A DNA stretch of 54,055 nucleotides from a virus, in the IMG/VR virus record IMGVR_UViG_3300017598_001815, positions 1-54,055 of that record. One strand, given 5' to 3'. A program made the position numbers and the translations under genes. The notes under the pieces are model-generated. The model saw nothing but the letters and a program-made list of their open reading frames with translations. It was not told the DNA's origin and made no database searches. Positions 9,328 to 17,573 of the stretch are shown piece after piece. Each line of letters starts with the position of its first letter. The stretch's first letter is position 1.

Positions 9328-10736
9328 TATTCAGCCCTCCGCATGTCGAGATTGACCGAGCCGAGAACCGGTATTTCACCGCGCCCGAGGTCCACGTCCA
9401 GTTGCGGCGTATAGAGATGAATGTGACTTACTCCCCGAACACCATCGATCAGGGCAATGAGATCGGATGAATGGATGGTCTGCCCAAAGCTCACCTGATC
9501 GAAAGCAAAGAAATCAGCCAGTGACGATTCGATTCGACTGCGCACATTTTCGAGCGCTTCACCCGGCCATGCATAGACTTCACAATCGATATGGATGGAC
9601 CGGTACACCGGGTCGAACAGTTTAACCTCGACGGTGATCACCTTGCGGCGTTCCAGATATTCAGCCAGATCACGCTTGAGAAGCCCAGATGGCATGCCGC
9701 CACCATTGGGCGCGATGGCCAAATGGACGTTGTAATAACGGATGTTCTGGCAGTCGTTGGTGTCGAGCACCTTGGCCTTGGCGACACCGGGATAACCCTC
9801 GGCAAGCGCCTTGTAGTCCTGAAGCGTTACCGCCTTCCAGAGACTGCGCAATTCGGCCGGAGCCTGATTGCGGGCATGCTGAATGGTCTCCCGGGATGAG
9901 CCACCTGTCGCAGCCACCGGATTGAAGATGGTCAGCGGGATTTGAGCACCGTCGTGATAGATGGCTGAAAGAAGCTGCGTGATGCGGCCCGGTCCGATAT
10001 TTCCTTTGGCTCCGAGACTTTCCAGCCAGCTCACGGAAATGGTTTTTCCGGAAGCGGGAACAGTCCCGGCTTGGCCGTCACCAAAGAGAATGGAGGTAAT
10101 ATCCAATGCATCTGTATCGGCCATGAAGTGGAGACTGTCGCCGTCGCTTTCCTGAAAATGGCGGACCTCACTCCAGGTATCATCATCGATAAGAATACAG
10201 ATGGTTGCCTGCGCGATGGATACTCCACTCAAGTGGAAACGCTGCCATGGCTTTCCCGTGGCTTCCAACTCCTCGGATTTGCGGATTCCCTGCCGGGCGT
10301 AAATGTCGACGGAGAGTTCACCACGGGGAATGAAGGCATCCTCCACCGTTTCAAAGTCGGCCTTGCCATCTTCAAGCAGTGCCCGGCACTGAGTTCGCGT
10401 CGGAATAGGCAGATCAGAATCGAGCGGTGCAGCCAGTGAAAAACGAATGCTGGTGGTGGAAGAGACCGGCGTATCCAGCTGGTAGCCGATGAGCTTGCAG
10501 AGATTGATGATGTTCTGACGCTGACGGGCTGTGGGCAAAAATGCTTCGGCAGCCTGCGCATCGAGGTAATAGGCCAGCATGTCACCGACACCACAGAACA
10601 GTTCCAGCAGAACGACTCCAAGGTCGGAGTGATTGAAATCGGTCCAGCGGTCTGTCAGCTGCGGCACTTTGGCCAGCAGCTCCTGCCGGATCGATTCATA
10701 ATCCTTGTTGATATATTCAATGCTTGCGCGGCCCAT
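9327..10736 (-). CDS. Baseplate J-like wedge protein
   Basis: This 469-aa protein (starting at MGRASIEYINKDYESIR) matches the baseplate J family, which forms the wedge ring of contractile tails. FNHSDLGVVLLELFCGVGDMLAYYLD near residue 45-70 is a typical J signature, as is the later ARNQAPAELRSLWKAVTLQDYKALAEGYPGVAKAK. I chose the ATG at 10736 because CCGGAGG lies 5 bp upstream. A longer frame begins at 10787, but it would run back almost to the predicted promoter. Promoter P10 (10795-10825) lies 58 bp upstream, so this gene heads a transcript of gpJ, gpI and the fibre genes. Confidence 0.9.
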   Translation of the reverse strand: MGRASIEYINKDYESIRQELLAKVPQLTDRWTDFNHSDLGVVLLELFCGVGDMLAYYLDAQAAEAFLPTARQRQNIINLCKLIGYQLDTPVSSTTSIRFSLAAPLDSDLPIPTRTQCRALLEDGKADFETVEDAFIPRGELSVDIYARQGIRKSEELEATGKPWQRFHLSGVSIAQATICILIDDDTWSEVRHFQESDGDSLHFMADTDALDITSILFGDGQAGTVPASGKTISVSWLESLGAKGNIGPGRITQLLSAIYHDGAQIPLTIFNPVAATGGSSRETIQHARNQAPAELRSLWKAVTLQDYKALAEGYPGVAKAKVLDTNDCQNIRYYNVHLAIAPNGGGMPSGLLKRDLAEYLERRKVITVEVKLFDPVYRSIHIDCEVYAWPGEALENVRSRIESSLADFFAFDQVSFGQTIHSSDLIALIDGVRGVSHIHLYTPQLDVDLGRGEIPVLGSVNLDMRRAE

Positions 10737-10794
10737 TGTGCCTCCGGTTCGTTCGTCGTTTTTAAAGCGGAGCGATAAACTCCACACACGCCGA

Positions 10795-10825
10795 TTACTT
10801 ACCGGAAGCTGGCAGGAAGTGTCGG
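10795..10825 (-). promoter_or_regulatory. Phage promoter element P10
   Basis: This is a copy of the ten-fold repeated bipartite element. Read leftward it is CCGACA, 13 bp, TCCGGTAAGTAA. The TAAGTA block ends 58 bp before the baseplate J start codon, in the short gap after the gp25-like gene. The leader holds a small GGAG/CTCC hairpin. Confidence 0.7.
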
Positions 10826-10829
10826 AGGT

Positions 10830-11243
10830 CTAAAAAAGTTCTCGGAAGAACGGGTAAACGAGGTTTCCTTCGACTTGAGTCTGGATGACCCGATAGGAAA
10901 TGATGACGGGCAGTTGATTGAGGTCCTTGTTGCGTGTGGAATCATCAAACGACACGTCCGTGATGATCACTCGCTTTTCCCATCGGCGGATCGCGTCAAT
11001 GACATGATGCCGGATGAGCCCTTTGAGCACTTCATCATTCTGTTCGAACACCAGATCTTTCAGCTTTGAGCCGAATTCCGGGTTCATGAACCGCTCGCCG
11101 GGCCGGGTTCCAAGGATCTGAATGATGCTTTCCCGGATATGCTCATGCTCCCGTGAGGTCGATGTAGAGACTTCGGCTCCGCCAGATATGGATTGAAAGT
11201 TCAAAGGGAATTTCAGCCCTGTACCGAGAAAATCGTAGTTCAT
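10830..11243 (-). CDS. gp25-like baseplate wedge protein (GPW/gp25 family)
   Basis: This 137-aa protein matches the gp25/gpW family. HIRESIIQILGTRPGERFMNPEFGSKLKDLVFE (residues about 35-67) carries the hallmark TRPGER..P.FG pattern, followed by a second half with IRRWEKRVIITDV. In contractile tails this protein starts sheath polymerisation from the baseplate. Its start overlaps the end of the 296-aa gene upstream by 4 bp (ATGA-type overlap). Promoter P10 lies just after its stop. Confidence 0.92.
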   Translation of the reverse strand: MNYDFLGTGLKFPLNFQSISGGAEVSTSTSREHEHIRESIIQILGTRPGERFMNPEFGSKLKDLVFEQNDEVLKGLIRHHVIDAIRRWEKRVIITDVSFDDSTRNKDLNQLPVIISYRVIQTQVEGNLVYPFFRELF

Positions 11244-12130
11244 CGGTCACGCTCCTCGCATTCAAGGTTGCAGAGTTCCTGACAGCCGGTGGAGCCGTCA
11301 TTTGTTGCCGAGTCATCATCCGTGAAGCGGACAACCAGACTGGTGCCGCTTTTCATGGACAGATGTATAGTGCCGCCGCTTTCGATCAGGCCACCATGCC
11401 CACTCTCTTCACAGGAGAAACCCTTGGCTCCATCAGCCAGAATGCGGACGGTGATGGTCTCGCCGACACCTTCGATGTGGGCAATTCCGAGGATATCGAT
11501 GCTGCCGGAGGGATTGATGACGGACAACGTTTTCAACTGCTGATCGAGCAGCAGCCTGTAAGGGGCAAGCTCGATACTGAAACGATGTTCGGTCAGTTGA
11601 TTCACTTGGGCCGAGATCGGGAGTCCCTCGATTCCGGCCTGTTCCACCGTGGTTTCGATCCATTCGGGCACCAGTTCGTAGATACGGCCGGGACTGACCT
11701 CCATGGAGGTTGCCGGTCCCGGAGTAACGACATGCAGCTCGCCATCGACAATGACCGAAATGGTGTGATCATCGTTGGTTTTGAGGATCATGCCGTCAGA
11801 CAGGGTAAACAGACGATTGCCGTCCGGCAGGTCTTTAACTTGGCACCCTTCGGGAAGTGATACAAAGGGATAAAAATCCGGTGGTGGTTCGGTCGTGATC
11901 TGATCCATATAATCCTGTGTGTTCTGAATGTGTGCTTCCAGCGCCTCCTGTGCCTGCTGTTTCAATGCTTCCGATGCATTGTGAGAGGCTTCGATAATGG
12001 CCTTCATGCCTGCGATTTCGGTTTTGATCCCCGCAAGCTGCAGCGCCATGTCTTTGAGAATGAAATGGTTTTCACCGGAATCGGTCTGTTCGACCACGGC
12101 TCCGGCCTGAGGTTCTTCTATGGATATCAT
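11240..12130 (-). CDS. Hypothetical virion protein with N-terminal coiled coil
   Basis: This 296-aa protein is predicted helical at residues 25-80 (IKTEIAGMKAIIEASHNASEALKQQAQEALEAHIQ). The rest is beta-rich, with a C-terminus that includes several Cys (GCQELCNLECEERDR). No family is recognised. It is embedded between the BIG2/YfaP-like spike protein and the gp25-like wedge gene and has GGAGAAC before the ATG. A trimeric or filamentous baseplate-attached protein would fit. The four clustered C-terminal Cys could bind a metal, but this is speculative. Confidence 0.7.
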   Translation of the reverse strand: MISIEEPQAGAVVEQTDSGENHFILKDMALQLAGIKTEIAGMKAIIEASHNASEALKQQAQEALEAHIQNTQDYMDQITTEPPPDFYPFVSLPEGCQVKDLPDGNRLFTLSDGMILKTNDDHTISVIVDGELHVVTPGPATSMEVSPGRIYELVPEWIETTVEQAGIEGLPISAQVNQLTEHRFSIELAPYRLLLDQQLKTLSVINPSGSIDILGIAHIEGVGETITVRILADGAKGFSCEESGHGGLIESGGTIHLSMKSGTSLVVRFTDDDSATNDGSTGCQELCNLECEERDR

Positions 12131-12140
12131 GAGCGTTCTC

Positions 12141-13157
12141 CTAAATTCCTACACTGCCCGGATTCGACTCAAACTCCATCTGGTTGAGGGCGGTGATCGC
12201 TCCGGTGGTTCCGTTGATTTCAAATACATTCCAGACTGTCCCGGGTTGATTGGGCACATTGAAGGTGTATTCCCGGCCGTCGTAATAAAACACTTTCACG
12301 GTCGCGCCTGATCCGGCCAGCCCTGTACTGGTGCTCGAGTTCCGGTTGGTGTAGTCGTGAACACTGTAGCGATAGGTTCCGGCCACCAGCCGGTGCATGG
12401 TGATGGTCTCCGGCCCGTAAGATGAGGTGTCATCCACATCCAGCTCGCCACAATCCTGCACATAATCCGTCGAGTAATAGACGTGAAATGTGCCGCCACC
12501 CGGTTGGGGACCACGCAGGTGAGAGTCAAGATCCCGAGGATTAAGTCCCCACTGCAGAACGATGCGGGCCACTTGTCCGTTGAGTTCCGGAGAAAGCACA
12601 ATGTTCTGCCCGGAGCTTCCTGATTCGAGGACGTTCAGCAGGCCATGAGCGTCGATATAGTTGGGCGTGCTCGCCTCGTAGACATAGAGTCCTTCAAAGA
12701 GCTCCATTTCATACTGGCCGGATGCATCGGTGATCTGCTGCGCCACGATCGGGCCTTCCTCACTGCGCCGTATGGTTACCAAAACGCCTGCAAGCGGCCG
12801 GGCATTGAGGGCATCCACTACAGAGCCGACAACATGTACACTGGTGCCCAGATCGAGCAGAAAGTCGGGATGGTTGGCGAACCACGAGGGATCTCGTACC
12901 TCGACAGTCAAATGGCGAAGGCTCTGCCTGGCATCGGAATCCCAAGCCATAATCATGGCGTTTCCAACCTGCATTCCACTGACCAGAAAGCCATCGTCAT
13001 CCACATAGGCCACGGCCGGATTGGATGAAACAAACTGCGGGTTCAAACCACTGCCGCGAACTGAAACAGGTATCCGCTGTTCGAAGTAGGATAGCGAGAG
13101 TCGGACGCTCTCAGGGTAAATCTCCCAATAAGCCGGAATGTCGAGTTGTTCGGTCAT
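12141..13157 (-). CDS. BIG2 domain and YfaP/DUF2135-like protein
   Basis: This 338-aa protein has three visible parts. Residues ~5-85 are a bacterial Ig-like (BIG2-type) domain with SSNPAVAYVDDDGFLVSGMQVGNAMI. Residues ~105-185 are a carboxypeptidase-regulatory-like beta-sandwich (VVGSVVDALNARPLAGVLVTIRR...DASGQYEMEL). Residues ~205-320 resemble the YfaP/DUF2135 family (LDSHLRGP, LDVDDTSSYGPETITM, GTVWNVFEI). No signal peptide is present, so it is probably a virion surface or spike-associated protein rather than exported. The Ig-like part is paralogous to the whole of the next upstream gene (13154-13459), which overlaps it by 4 bp. The function of YfaP-like domains in phages is unknown. Confidence 0.75.
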   Translation of the reverse strand: MTEQLDIPAYWEIYPESVRLSLSYFEQRIPVSVRGSGLNPQFVSSNPAVAYVDDDGFLVSGMQVGNAMIMAWDSDARQSLRHLTVEVRDPSWFANHPDFLLDLGTSVHVVGSVVDALNARPLAGVLVTIRRSEEGPIVAQQITDASGQYEMELFEGLYVYEASTPNYIDAHGLLNVLESGSSGQNIVLSPELNGQVARIVLQWGLNPRDLDSHLRGPQPGGGTFHVYYSTDYVQDCGELDVDDTSSYGPETITMHRLVAGTYRYSVHDYTNRNSSTSTGLAGSGATVKVFYYDGREYTFNVPNQPGTVWNVFEINGTTGAITALNQMEFESNPGSVGI

Positions 13158-13459
13158 GAGGGCATTTCTCCACCGCCCATTGGCGTGCCGTACACTTCAA
13201 CCTGAACATGACGAACACTCAGACGGTCATCCGAGCGCCAGACCATGACAATGGCAGCGCCGGGCTGCATACCGCAGATCACATTTCCGGCTTCATCCAC
13301 GTCGGCGACATCGTTGTTGGACGATTCAAACACCGGTGATTCAACAGAGCCCCGAATGGAGAGCGGAATGGTTTGCGGCCATTCGGAGGTCGAAACACGG
13401 ATCAGTTTGGGGAAAACGTCCCAATATGGATGTGTCGGTATGGTTGATTCTTTCGGCAT
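13154..13459 (-). CDS. Small BIG2 (Ig-like) domain protein
   Basis: This 101-aa protein consists of one bacterial Ig-like domain (SSNNDVADVDEAGNVICGMQPGAAIVMVW). It aligns end to end with the first ~85 residues of its downstream neighbour (YWDVFPKLIRVS versus YWEIYPESVRLS; SVRHVQVEVY versus SLRHLTVEVR), which indicates a tandem duplication. A GAGGAAATTT sequence precedes the ATG. Ig-like domains on tail proteins commonly help surface attachment. Here that is inference. Confidence 0.75.
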   Translation of the reverse strand: MPKESTIPTHPYWDVFPKLIRVSTSEWPQTIPLSIRGSVESPVFESSNNDVADVDEAGNVICGMQPGAAIVMVWRSDDRLSVRHVQVEVYGTPMGGGEMPS

Positions 13460-13469
13460 GCAAATTTCC

Positions 13470-13736
13470 TCAGGTGTCTATGGTATTCGGACTGCCAGCC
13501 ACAATCACCGCACCGCAGGCGGTTATGTCGCCGATTCTGGCGTTGGGGCTGCCTTCGGTAATGGTGGTCATACTTCCGGTCACAATGGGAGTAACGCCGT
13601 GTCCGGGTATTGGACAAACGTGCAGGTCACCCATGCGAGCTACCGGAATGCCGTTCACCATAGTTCGAACGGCCGAGGTGATGATCACACCGCCGTGACT
13701 GCTGATATCTCCGAGACGAGCCTGTGGTCCGCTCAT
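13470..13736 (-). CDS. PAAR-repeat spike-tip protein
   Basis: This is an 88-aa protein from the ATG at 13736 (MSGPQARLGDIS). A PAAR-type repeat runs its full length: ARLGDISSHGG, ARMGDLHVCPIPGHG, ARIGDITACGAVIVAGSPNTID. PAAR proteins cap the spike of contractile tails with a metal-bound point, and the His and Cys at these positions fit that. The longer reading frame back to 13826 overlaps the upstream gene and lacks a ribosome binding site. It lies next to the OB-fold spike protein, as expected. Confidence 0.9.
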   Translation of the reverse strand: MSGPQARLGDISSHGGVIITSAVRTMVNGIPVARMGDLHVCPIPGHGVTPIVTGSMTTITEGSPNARIGDITACGAVIVAGSPNTIDT

Positions 13737-14101
13737 GGTTTCAGCCTCAAGGTTAAATTGATCAGATAGCCGACGAGACCTCCGACGGCAGTACCGATTC
13801 CCAGTGTTAGACCGACAATCTTCCACATGGTCTCCGTCCCAACTTTCGCACTGACTCGATTATGCAGCCGGTCAATCTCCTCGGCATGGCGGTGCAGGTC
13901 TGAATTGATGCCGCGAACCAGCACCTCGACATTCTCCTTGTCGGATTTCTTTTCGATTTCCCGTTCGATCTTCTCCAGCCGGTCCTGAATTTCACGGCGG
14001 TGGGATTCAAGAATCCCTCGAAATTCCTTACGCCATGTGTCGAAGGTTCTGGCGAGCATCTCTTCGGATGCAGTCAGTCCGGGTTGATTTGAATCACTCA
14101 T
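13733..14101 (-). CDS. Coiled-coil protein with C-terminal membrane span (holin/XhlA-like)
   Basis: This 122-aa protein has a highly charged coiled coil at residues ~25-85 (RREIQDRLEKIEREIEKK) and one C-terminal hydrophobic segment at ~93-117 (IVGLTLGIGTAVGGLVGYLINLTL). This is the layout of haemolysin XhlA-type proteins and of some phage lysis accessory proteins. Its location near the M15 endolysin (15567-15944) supports a lysis role. Its immediate neighbours are spike proteins, so an anchoring or assembly role cannot be excluded. The start overlaps nothing upstream. The stop overlaps the PAAR start by 4 bp. Confidence 0.7.
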   Translation of the reverse strand: MSDSNQPGLTASEEMLARTFDTWRKEFRGILESHRREIQDRLEKIEREIEKKSDKENVEVLVRGINSDLHRHAEEIDRLHNRVSAKVGTETMWKIVGLTLGIGTAVGGLVGYLINLTLRLKP

Positions 14102-14112
14102 GCAACGTTCCC

Positions 14113-15162
14113 TTATGTGTTAATCAATACTTGGTTAGTCGATTTGATGATGATGTTGCCAACGACACCATCCATGAAAATGAGGCTTCCCGCCTTGTCT
14201 GTTGCGCTGATGCTTTCCGTTCCCGGTGCCGCGTTCATTCTGACCACCTGTCCGGCTTTGTCGGTCAGACGGATCTGTTCAGCGCCTTTGGTGGAGTCGA
14301 TCAGGATTTCCTGTGTGCCGTTGAGTCCCCAGATGTGGACCTTTTCCCGGCCTTTGGTGGTATCGATCAGAATCTTCTGCCAACGGGAACGGCCCTTGTC
14401 GCAGGAGAGGATGTGAATCTTTTCCTTGTCCTGCCATGCCTCCAGCAGCACCTGCTGACGGCAAAGATCTGTGAGTTGAACCCGGGCTTTTGATCCGACG
14501 ATCTGTGAAGCGATATCCAGCTGGTCGCCTTTCTCGGCATCCTTGGTGCCGCGTCTGAGGGCGTTGCCGCTCTGCATTTCCGGTTTGACCTTGGCTTCCA
14601 TGGTGAGGATCTGACCGGCCCGGTCGATCAGGCGCATCAGTTCATCGCCGTCACGGTCATCGGCCAGAATGGTGTGTCCGGTTTCCGTCTTCATCAGAAC
14701 CCTGAAGCGCGGGCAGTAGTATTCCGGGTGGCCGTGGTATTTCTGGTGTTCGAGATTGTCGTGGGGATTGCTCTGGTGCTCCAGCTTGTCCTCGCAGTCA
14801 TGGCAAAAAGCATTGCTGCAGGTGCGCTTGGATTCCTCCGGCTGTTCCCCGGGATTGCTCTTGGCCAGCCAGACTCCGGTCCAGATCGGATACTGAACAA
14901 TGCCGCCTTCAAACTCGGCCCAGACCGAAGCGCCTTCTTCAGGCACAAGGAACATGCCGCAATCATCATTACCACCATAGGGAAAACAGGGAGAGGCCCA
15001 GTCGGACCAGTTTTCACGGCCTGTACCCAGCACAGCAGGGATTTCGAGCCGGACTCTTCCGAGCCGTTCCGGGTCGTTGTTGTCCCGGACAAAGGCCCGG
15101 TACTTTCCGTACCAGCGATTGCGATAGCGTTCTTCTGTCTGTTTATCGGAGGTTTCAAGCAT
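14113..15162 (-). CDS. Baseplate spike protein, gp5/VgrG-like OB-fold
   Basis: This is a 349-aa protein from the ATG at 15162 (MLETSDKQTEERYRNRWYGKYRAFVRDNNDPERLGRVRL). Residues ~15-95 form an OB-fold like the gp5 N-terminus and VgrG spike base (VRDNNDPERLGRVRLEIPAVLG ... VWAEFEGGIVQYPIWTGVW). The C-terminal half has repeating beta strands such as ILIDTTKGREKVHIWG, IDSTKGAEQIRLTDKAG and VRMNAAPGTESISATDKAG, as in a triple-stranded beta-helix needle. Two Cys clusters (TCSNAFCHDCEDK, about 134-146) may bind a metal. It sits between DUF1353 and XhlA-like genes and just before the PAAR tip, matching the assembled spike. Confidence 0.85.
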   Translation of the reverse strand: MLETSDKQTEERYRNRWYGKYRAFVRDNNDPERLGRVRLEIPAVLGTGRENWSDWASPCFPYGGNDDCGMFLVPEEGASVWAEFEGGIVQYPIWTGVWLAKSNPGEQPEESKRTCSNAFCHDCEDKLEHQSNPHDNLEHQKYHGHPEYYCPRFRVLMKTETGHTILADDRDGDELMRLIDRAGQILTMEAKVKPEMQSGNALRRGTKDAEKGDQLDIASQIVGSKARVQLTDLCRQQVLLEAWQDKEKIHILSCDKGRSRWQKILIDTTKGREKVHIWGLNGTQEILIDSTKGAEQIRLTDKAGQVVRMNAAPGTESISATDKAGSLIFMDGVVGNIIIKSTNQVLINT

Positions 15163-15574
15163 GGCTGCTTTCCCTCCGGCGGCTGTTATTCCAAGCCTTC
15201 CAACCGCCCACACGGACAGCCCAATACATCAGTCGGCGTTTCCATGCCGGAACACCGAGCTTGGTCATCAGGTCGAGAAAGATGCGGTCGGCTTCAGCCC
15301 GGGTCACAAGTCCGGTGTGATAGAGAAAGTCATGCACGACGGCTGCCGGTGAATAGCGTCCCCATGGAGGCACAATTCGCCAGAACAGGCGCGGCACGGA
15401 GGCAAAGTCCGTTTCGAATCCAGCAGGTACGGTAATGGTGCGGCTGCCAGCGATCCTGACCTTGTAATCTTTGATCAGACGGGCGCTGCGGCCATTGGGC
15501 AGCAGTTCAAACTGCAACGGCCCGTTTAGTCCGATTCCCGAGCCGACGGTAACGGTTTTCTGAAACTCAGTCAT
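15155..15574 (-). CDS. DUF1353 family protein
   Basis: This 139-aa protein (starting at MTEFQKTVTVGSG) matches DUF1353. It has ITVPAGFETDFASVPRLFWRIVPPWGRYSPAAVVHDFLYHTG followed by ADRIFLDLMTKLGVPAWKRRLMYWAVRVGG. The family is common near phage lysis and tail genes, often with endolysins. Its biochemical function is not established. The conserved Asp/His pairs (TDFASVP, VVHDFLY) suggest an enzyme. Its ATG overlaps the stop of the M15 peptidase gene (AATGACTGA), so translation is coupled. Confidence 0.88.
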   Translation of the reverse strand: MTEFQKTVTVGSGIGLNGPLQFELLPNGRSARLIKDYKVRIAGSRTITVPAGFETDFASVPRLFWRIVPPWGRYSPAAVVHDFLYHTGLVTRAEADRIFLDLMTKLGVPAWKRRLMYWAVRVGGWKAWNNSRRRESSHA

Positions 15575-15944
15575 TACGCCACCTCGCCTTCCCGGTGGTA
15601 CGGACATCGAGATGGACCCATGACGGATAGATTCCGATGCCGCCTTGTTGAAAGGCCGGTATGGCTTCCGCCGCCTGAGCCAGGTCTTCGGCTGTCAGTC
15701 CATCCGGGCAAGCCACATCGGCAGCCAATCCCAAGGTATGAAAACTTTGGGCTGCTCCGCCAACAGACTCATTGTGACGGTTGCAGCGAAAACCGCTGGT
15801 AATGCTCAGTGGCAGATTCAATTGATCGCGCAGAGCCTGAAGCGCCGAAATCAGTTCAGGCTGCACCGGAGCCGAATGCCCGCAGCAGTTGGTTCCTTTG
15901 CAGGCAAATTCGGAACGACTGAAATTTTTACTCAGATCTCCCAT
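15567..15944 (-). CDS. M15-family D,D-carboxypeptidase-like endolysin
   Basis: This 125-aa zinc peptidase of the M15 (VanY/peptidase M15_3) type would cleave peptidoglycan peptides at lysis. The zinc site is visible: His69 and Asp76 in SFHTLGLAADV, and His111 in WVHLD with Asp113 after it. ITSGFRCNRHNESVGG (48-63) is the typical substrate-binding stretch. No signal peptide is seen, so release would depend on a holin or other help. The first 22 residues contain three Cys (CKGTNCC), unusual for the family and perhaps a second metal site. It lies in the tail operon directly after the gpD-like hub gene. Confidence 0.9.
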   Translation of the reverse strand: MGDLSKNFSRSEFACKGTNCCGHSAPVQPELISALQALRDQLNLPLSITSGFRCNRHNESVGGAAQSFHTLGLAADVACPDGLTAEDLAQAAEAIPAFQQGGIGIYPSWVHLDVRTTGKARWRND

Positions 15945-15952
15945 GGTTCCTC

Positions 15953-17218
15953 CTAAGAAACAGCACCGGAATCCGCATCGATGGTCACCATCGCCGGTGG
16001 CTCATTCTGCGGGGTTGCCGGTGCTTCTTTATCGTTTGGCTTTCCCTTGGTCTGGGCGGACTTGTCTCCGGCACCTTTGCCAAGGGCGTTCTTTTTGAGT
16101 TTGATCTCACAGGAATAGCCGGATGAACCGATGCTGTGGCGAACCGAGTGGCAGTAATAAATGCCGGAAAATTTCCCGCCCACGCCTTTCACTTCGAGGT
16201 TCTTTTTGGCACGGAGAGACGGAATACCGATGGTGACGGCGGTGGCTTCCACCTGTTTGAGCTCGGCGTTTCTGAACTTGCCTTCGGCTGTATCCTGCGC
16301 AGGCTCCTGTGCCGGTTCTTCATGAAAGGCTTCGGAACGCTCATAAGCAGGAACGACCTGACCGGTCTCCTGTTCTTTGAAGCGGCCCTCTCCCGTATTG
16401 CCATCCACCAGATAGGTCTGTTTGCCCAACGAGGTCCGTTCGGGAGTGGTGGCGTTGTTGGCCTTGTGTTCCACCACATCCTTCTTGCGGGGATCGACAC
16501 CGACTGATTTGGTTTCGACCCCGGCACCTTTGGCTCCCTGTGATTGGGTCGATGGCCTGAAAGAGCGCAGAACGCCCTTGCGGTCGGTGAAATATTCCAG
16601 CGCCAGCAGCGGAGCCTGTTCCAGCTCCCGTGGGTGGAAATGGAGTTCATCGTCCTGAATGAAAAAGGAGTATCCGCTGACACCCTGACCATCCCGGTCA
16701 CGAGCCTTTGCGCCCAACTCTTTGAGGAAGACGGCATCGGATTGATTGCTCTGGGTTACGCGAAGATGATGGCCCTTGGTTGGCGTTACGACCGGTTTAA
16801 GGCCATTGGCCGAAGCGATCTGCTCGGCAATTTCGGAATAGAGAATGCCCGGAGCTGGCTTTTGCCAGACCTTCTGGTTTTCTTTTCCGGCCAGCTTGAA
16901 GCCTTTGTCGTAGGCTTTGATACGGATGGTGGGGTCACCGTTTTCAGGAAAGTCGTAATCGATATCTTTGATGACGGCTTTCTTGCGGGGTGAGAGATTG
17001 CCCACATAACCGAACCGGGCAATGATCTCGTTGCCTTCCTGAAAAAGCGGATCGTCCACAAACTGCAGGTTGCGGTTGGTGATGGACAGTTCGAGAACAT
17101 CCAGTTCCTCTTCATTGTCGGTAAAAACGAATGAAGTGATCTCCTGAGTGATATCCTTGGAGAGCGATTTGCCCTCTATCTGAATCAGAAATGTCGGTTT
17201 GAATGTATCGAGTTCCAT
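15953..17218 (-). CDS. Baseplate hub protein, gpD-like (late control D family)
   Basis: This 421-aa protein starts at MELDTFKPTFLIQIEG, ATG at 17218 with GGAGACGTGC upstream. The N-terminal ~330 residues match the phage late control gene D / gp27-like hub family: TSFVFTDNEEELDVLELSITNR, IARFGYVGNLSP, YSEIAEQIASANGLKPVV, LKELGAKARDRDGQGVSGYSFFIQDDELHFHPRE. The hub joins the tube to the spike. The last ~60 residues are low-complexity, Lys/Pro/Ala-rich. Promoter P9 is 31 bp upstream, so this gene heads the transcript for hub, endolysin and spike. Confidence 0.88.
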   Translation of the reverse strand: MELDTFKPTFLIQIEGKSLSKDITQEITSFVFTDNEEELDVLELSITNRNLQFVDDPLFQEGNEIIARFGYVGNLSPRKKAVIKDIDYDFPENGDPTIRIKAYDKGFKLAGKENQKVWQKPAPGILYSEIAEQIASANGLKPVVTPTKGHHLRVTQSNQSDAVFLKELGAKARDRDGQGVSGYSFFIQDDELHFHPRELEQAPLLALEYFTDRKGVLRSFRPSTQSQGAKGAGVETKSVGVDPRKKDVVEHKANNATTPERTSLGKQTYLVDGNTGEGRFKEQETGQVVPAYERSEAFHEEPAQEPAQDTAEGKFRNAELKQVEATAVTIGIPSLRAKKNLEVKGVGGKFSGIYYCHSVRHSIGSSGYSCEIKLKKNALGKGAGDKSAQTKGKPNDKEAPATPQNEPPAMVTIDADSGAVS

Positions 17219-17248
17219 GCACGTCTCCGGCTGTTTGCAGTTCACTGC

Positions 17249-17279
17249 TTACATACCGGAAGAGCTGATGGAGTGTCGG
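17249..17279 (-). promoter_or_regulatory. Phage promoter element P9
   Basis: This copy reads leftward CCGACA, 13 bp, TCCGGTATGTAA (A/T variant in the right block). It is 31 bp upstream of the gpD-like start codon and 3 bp after the stop of the LysM-like gene. A GCAG/CTGC hairpin with a TGAA loop follows directly. Confidence 0.7.
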
Positions 17280-17282
17280 AGC

Positions 17283-17573
17283 TCAGTCGAGAATGTGCAT
17301 GTTGACGTGGTCCATGGAAGGGATGCGAAGTACCGTTCCCGGCGTCAGTTCCAGCGGAAAGAAGATGTCGTTGTAGTCACAGATGATCCACCAGAGCTTT
17401 GCTTCTCCCAGATACCTGTGGGCCAGAAGATCCAGCCGGTCCCCGTCGGTCACGGTATGAAAACGGTCATCAAATCGCGGTGATATATTGATCGGAAACC
17501 GCATGCCAAGGGAATCACCATCGCTGTCTCTGTACCGGAGACATTTTGCGTATCTGGAGTCCTTGTCGATCAT
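17283..17573 (-). CDS. LysM-like tail protein X (baseplate)
   Basis: This 96-aa protein has a LysM-like segment in the middle (FHTVTDGDRLDLLAHRYLGEAKLWWIICDYNDIFFPLELTPGTVLRIPS, ~38-88), as in P2 gpX and T4 gp53-type baseplate proteins. These bind or thread the baseplate centre. It overlaps the tube-like gene upstream by 4 bp and precedes the hub gene, the usual order in contractile-tail clusters. Confidence 0.85.
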   Translation of the reverse strand: MIDKDSRYAKCLRYRDSDGDSLGMRFPINISPRFDDRFHTVTDGDRLDLLAHRYLGEAKLWWIICDYNDIFFPLELTPGTVLRIPSMDHVNMHILD

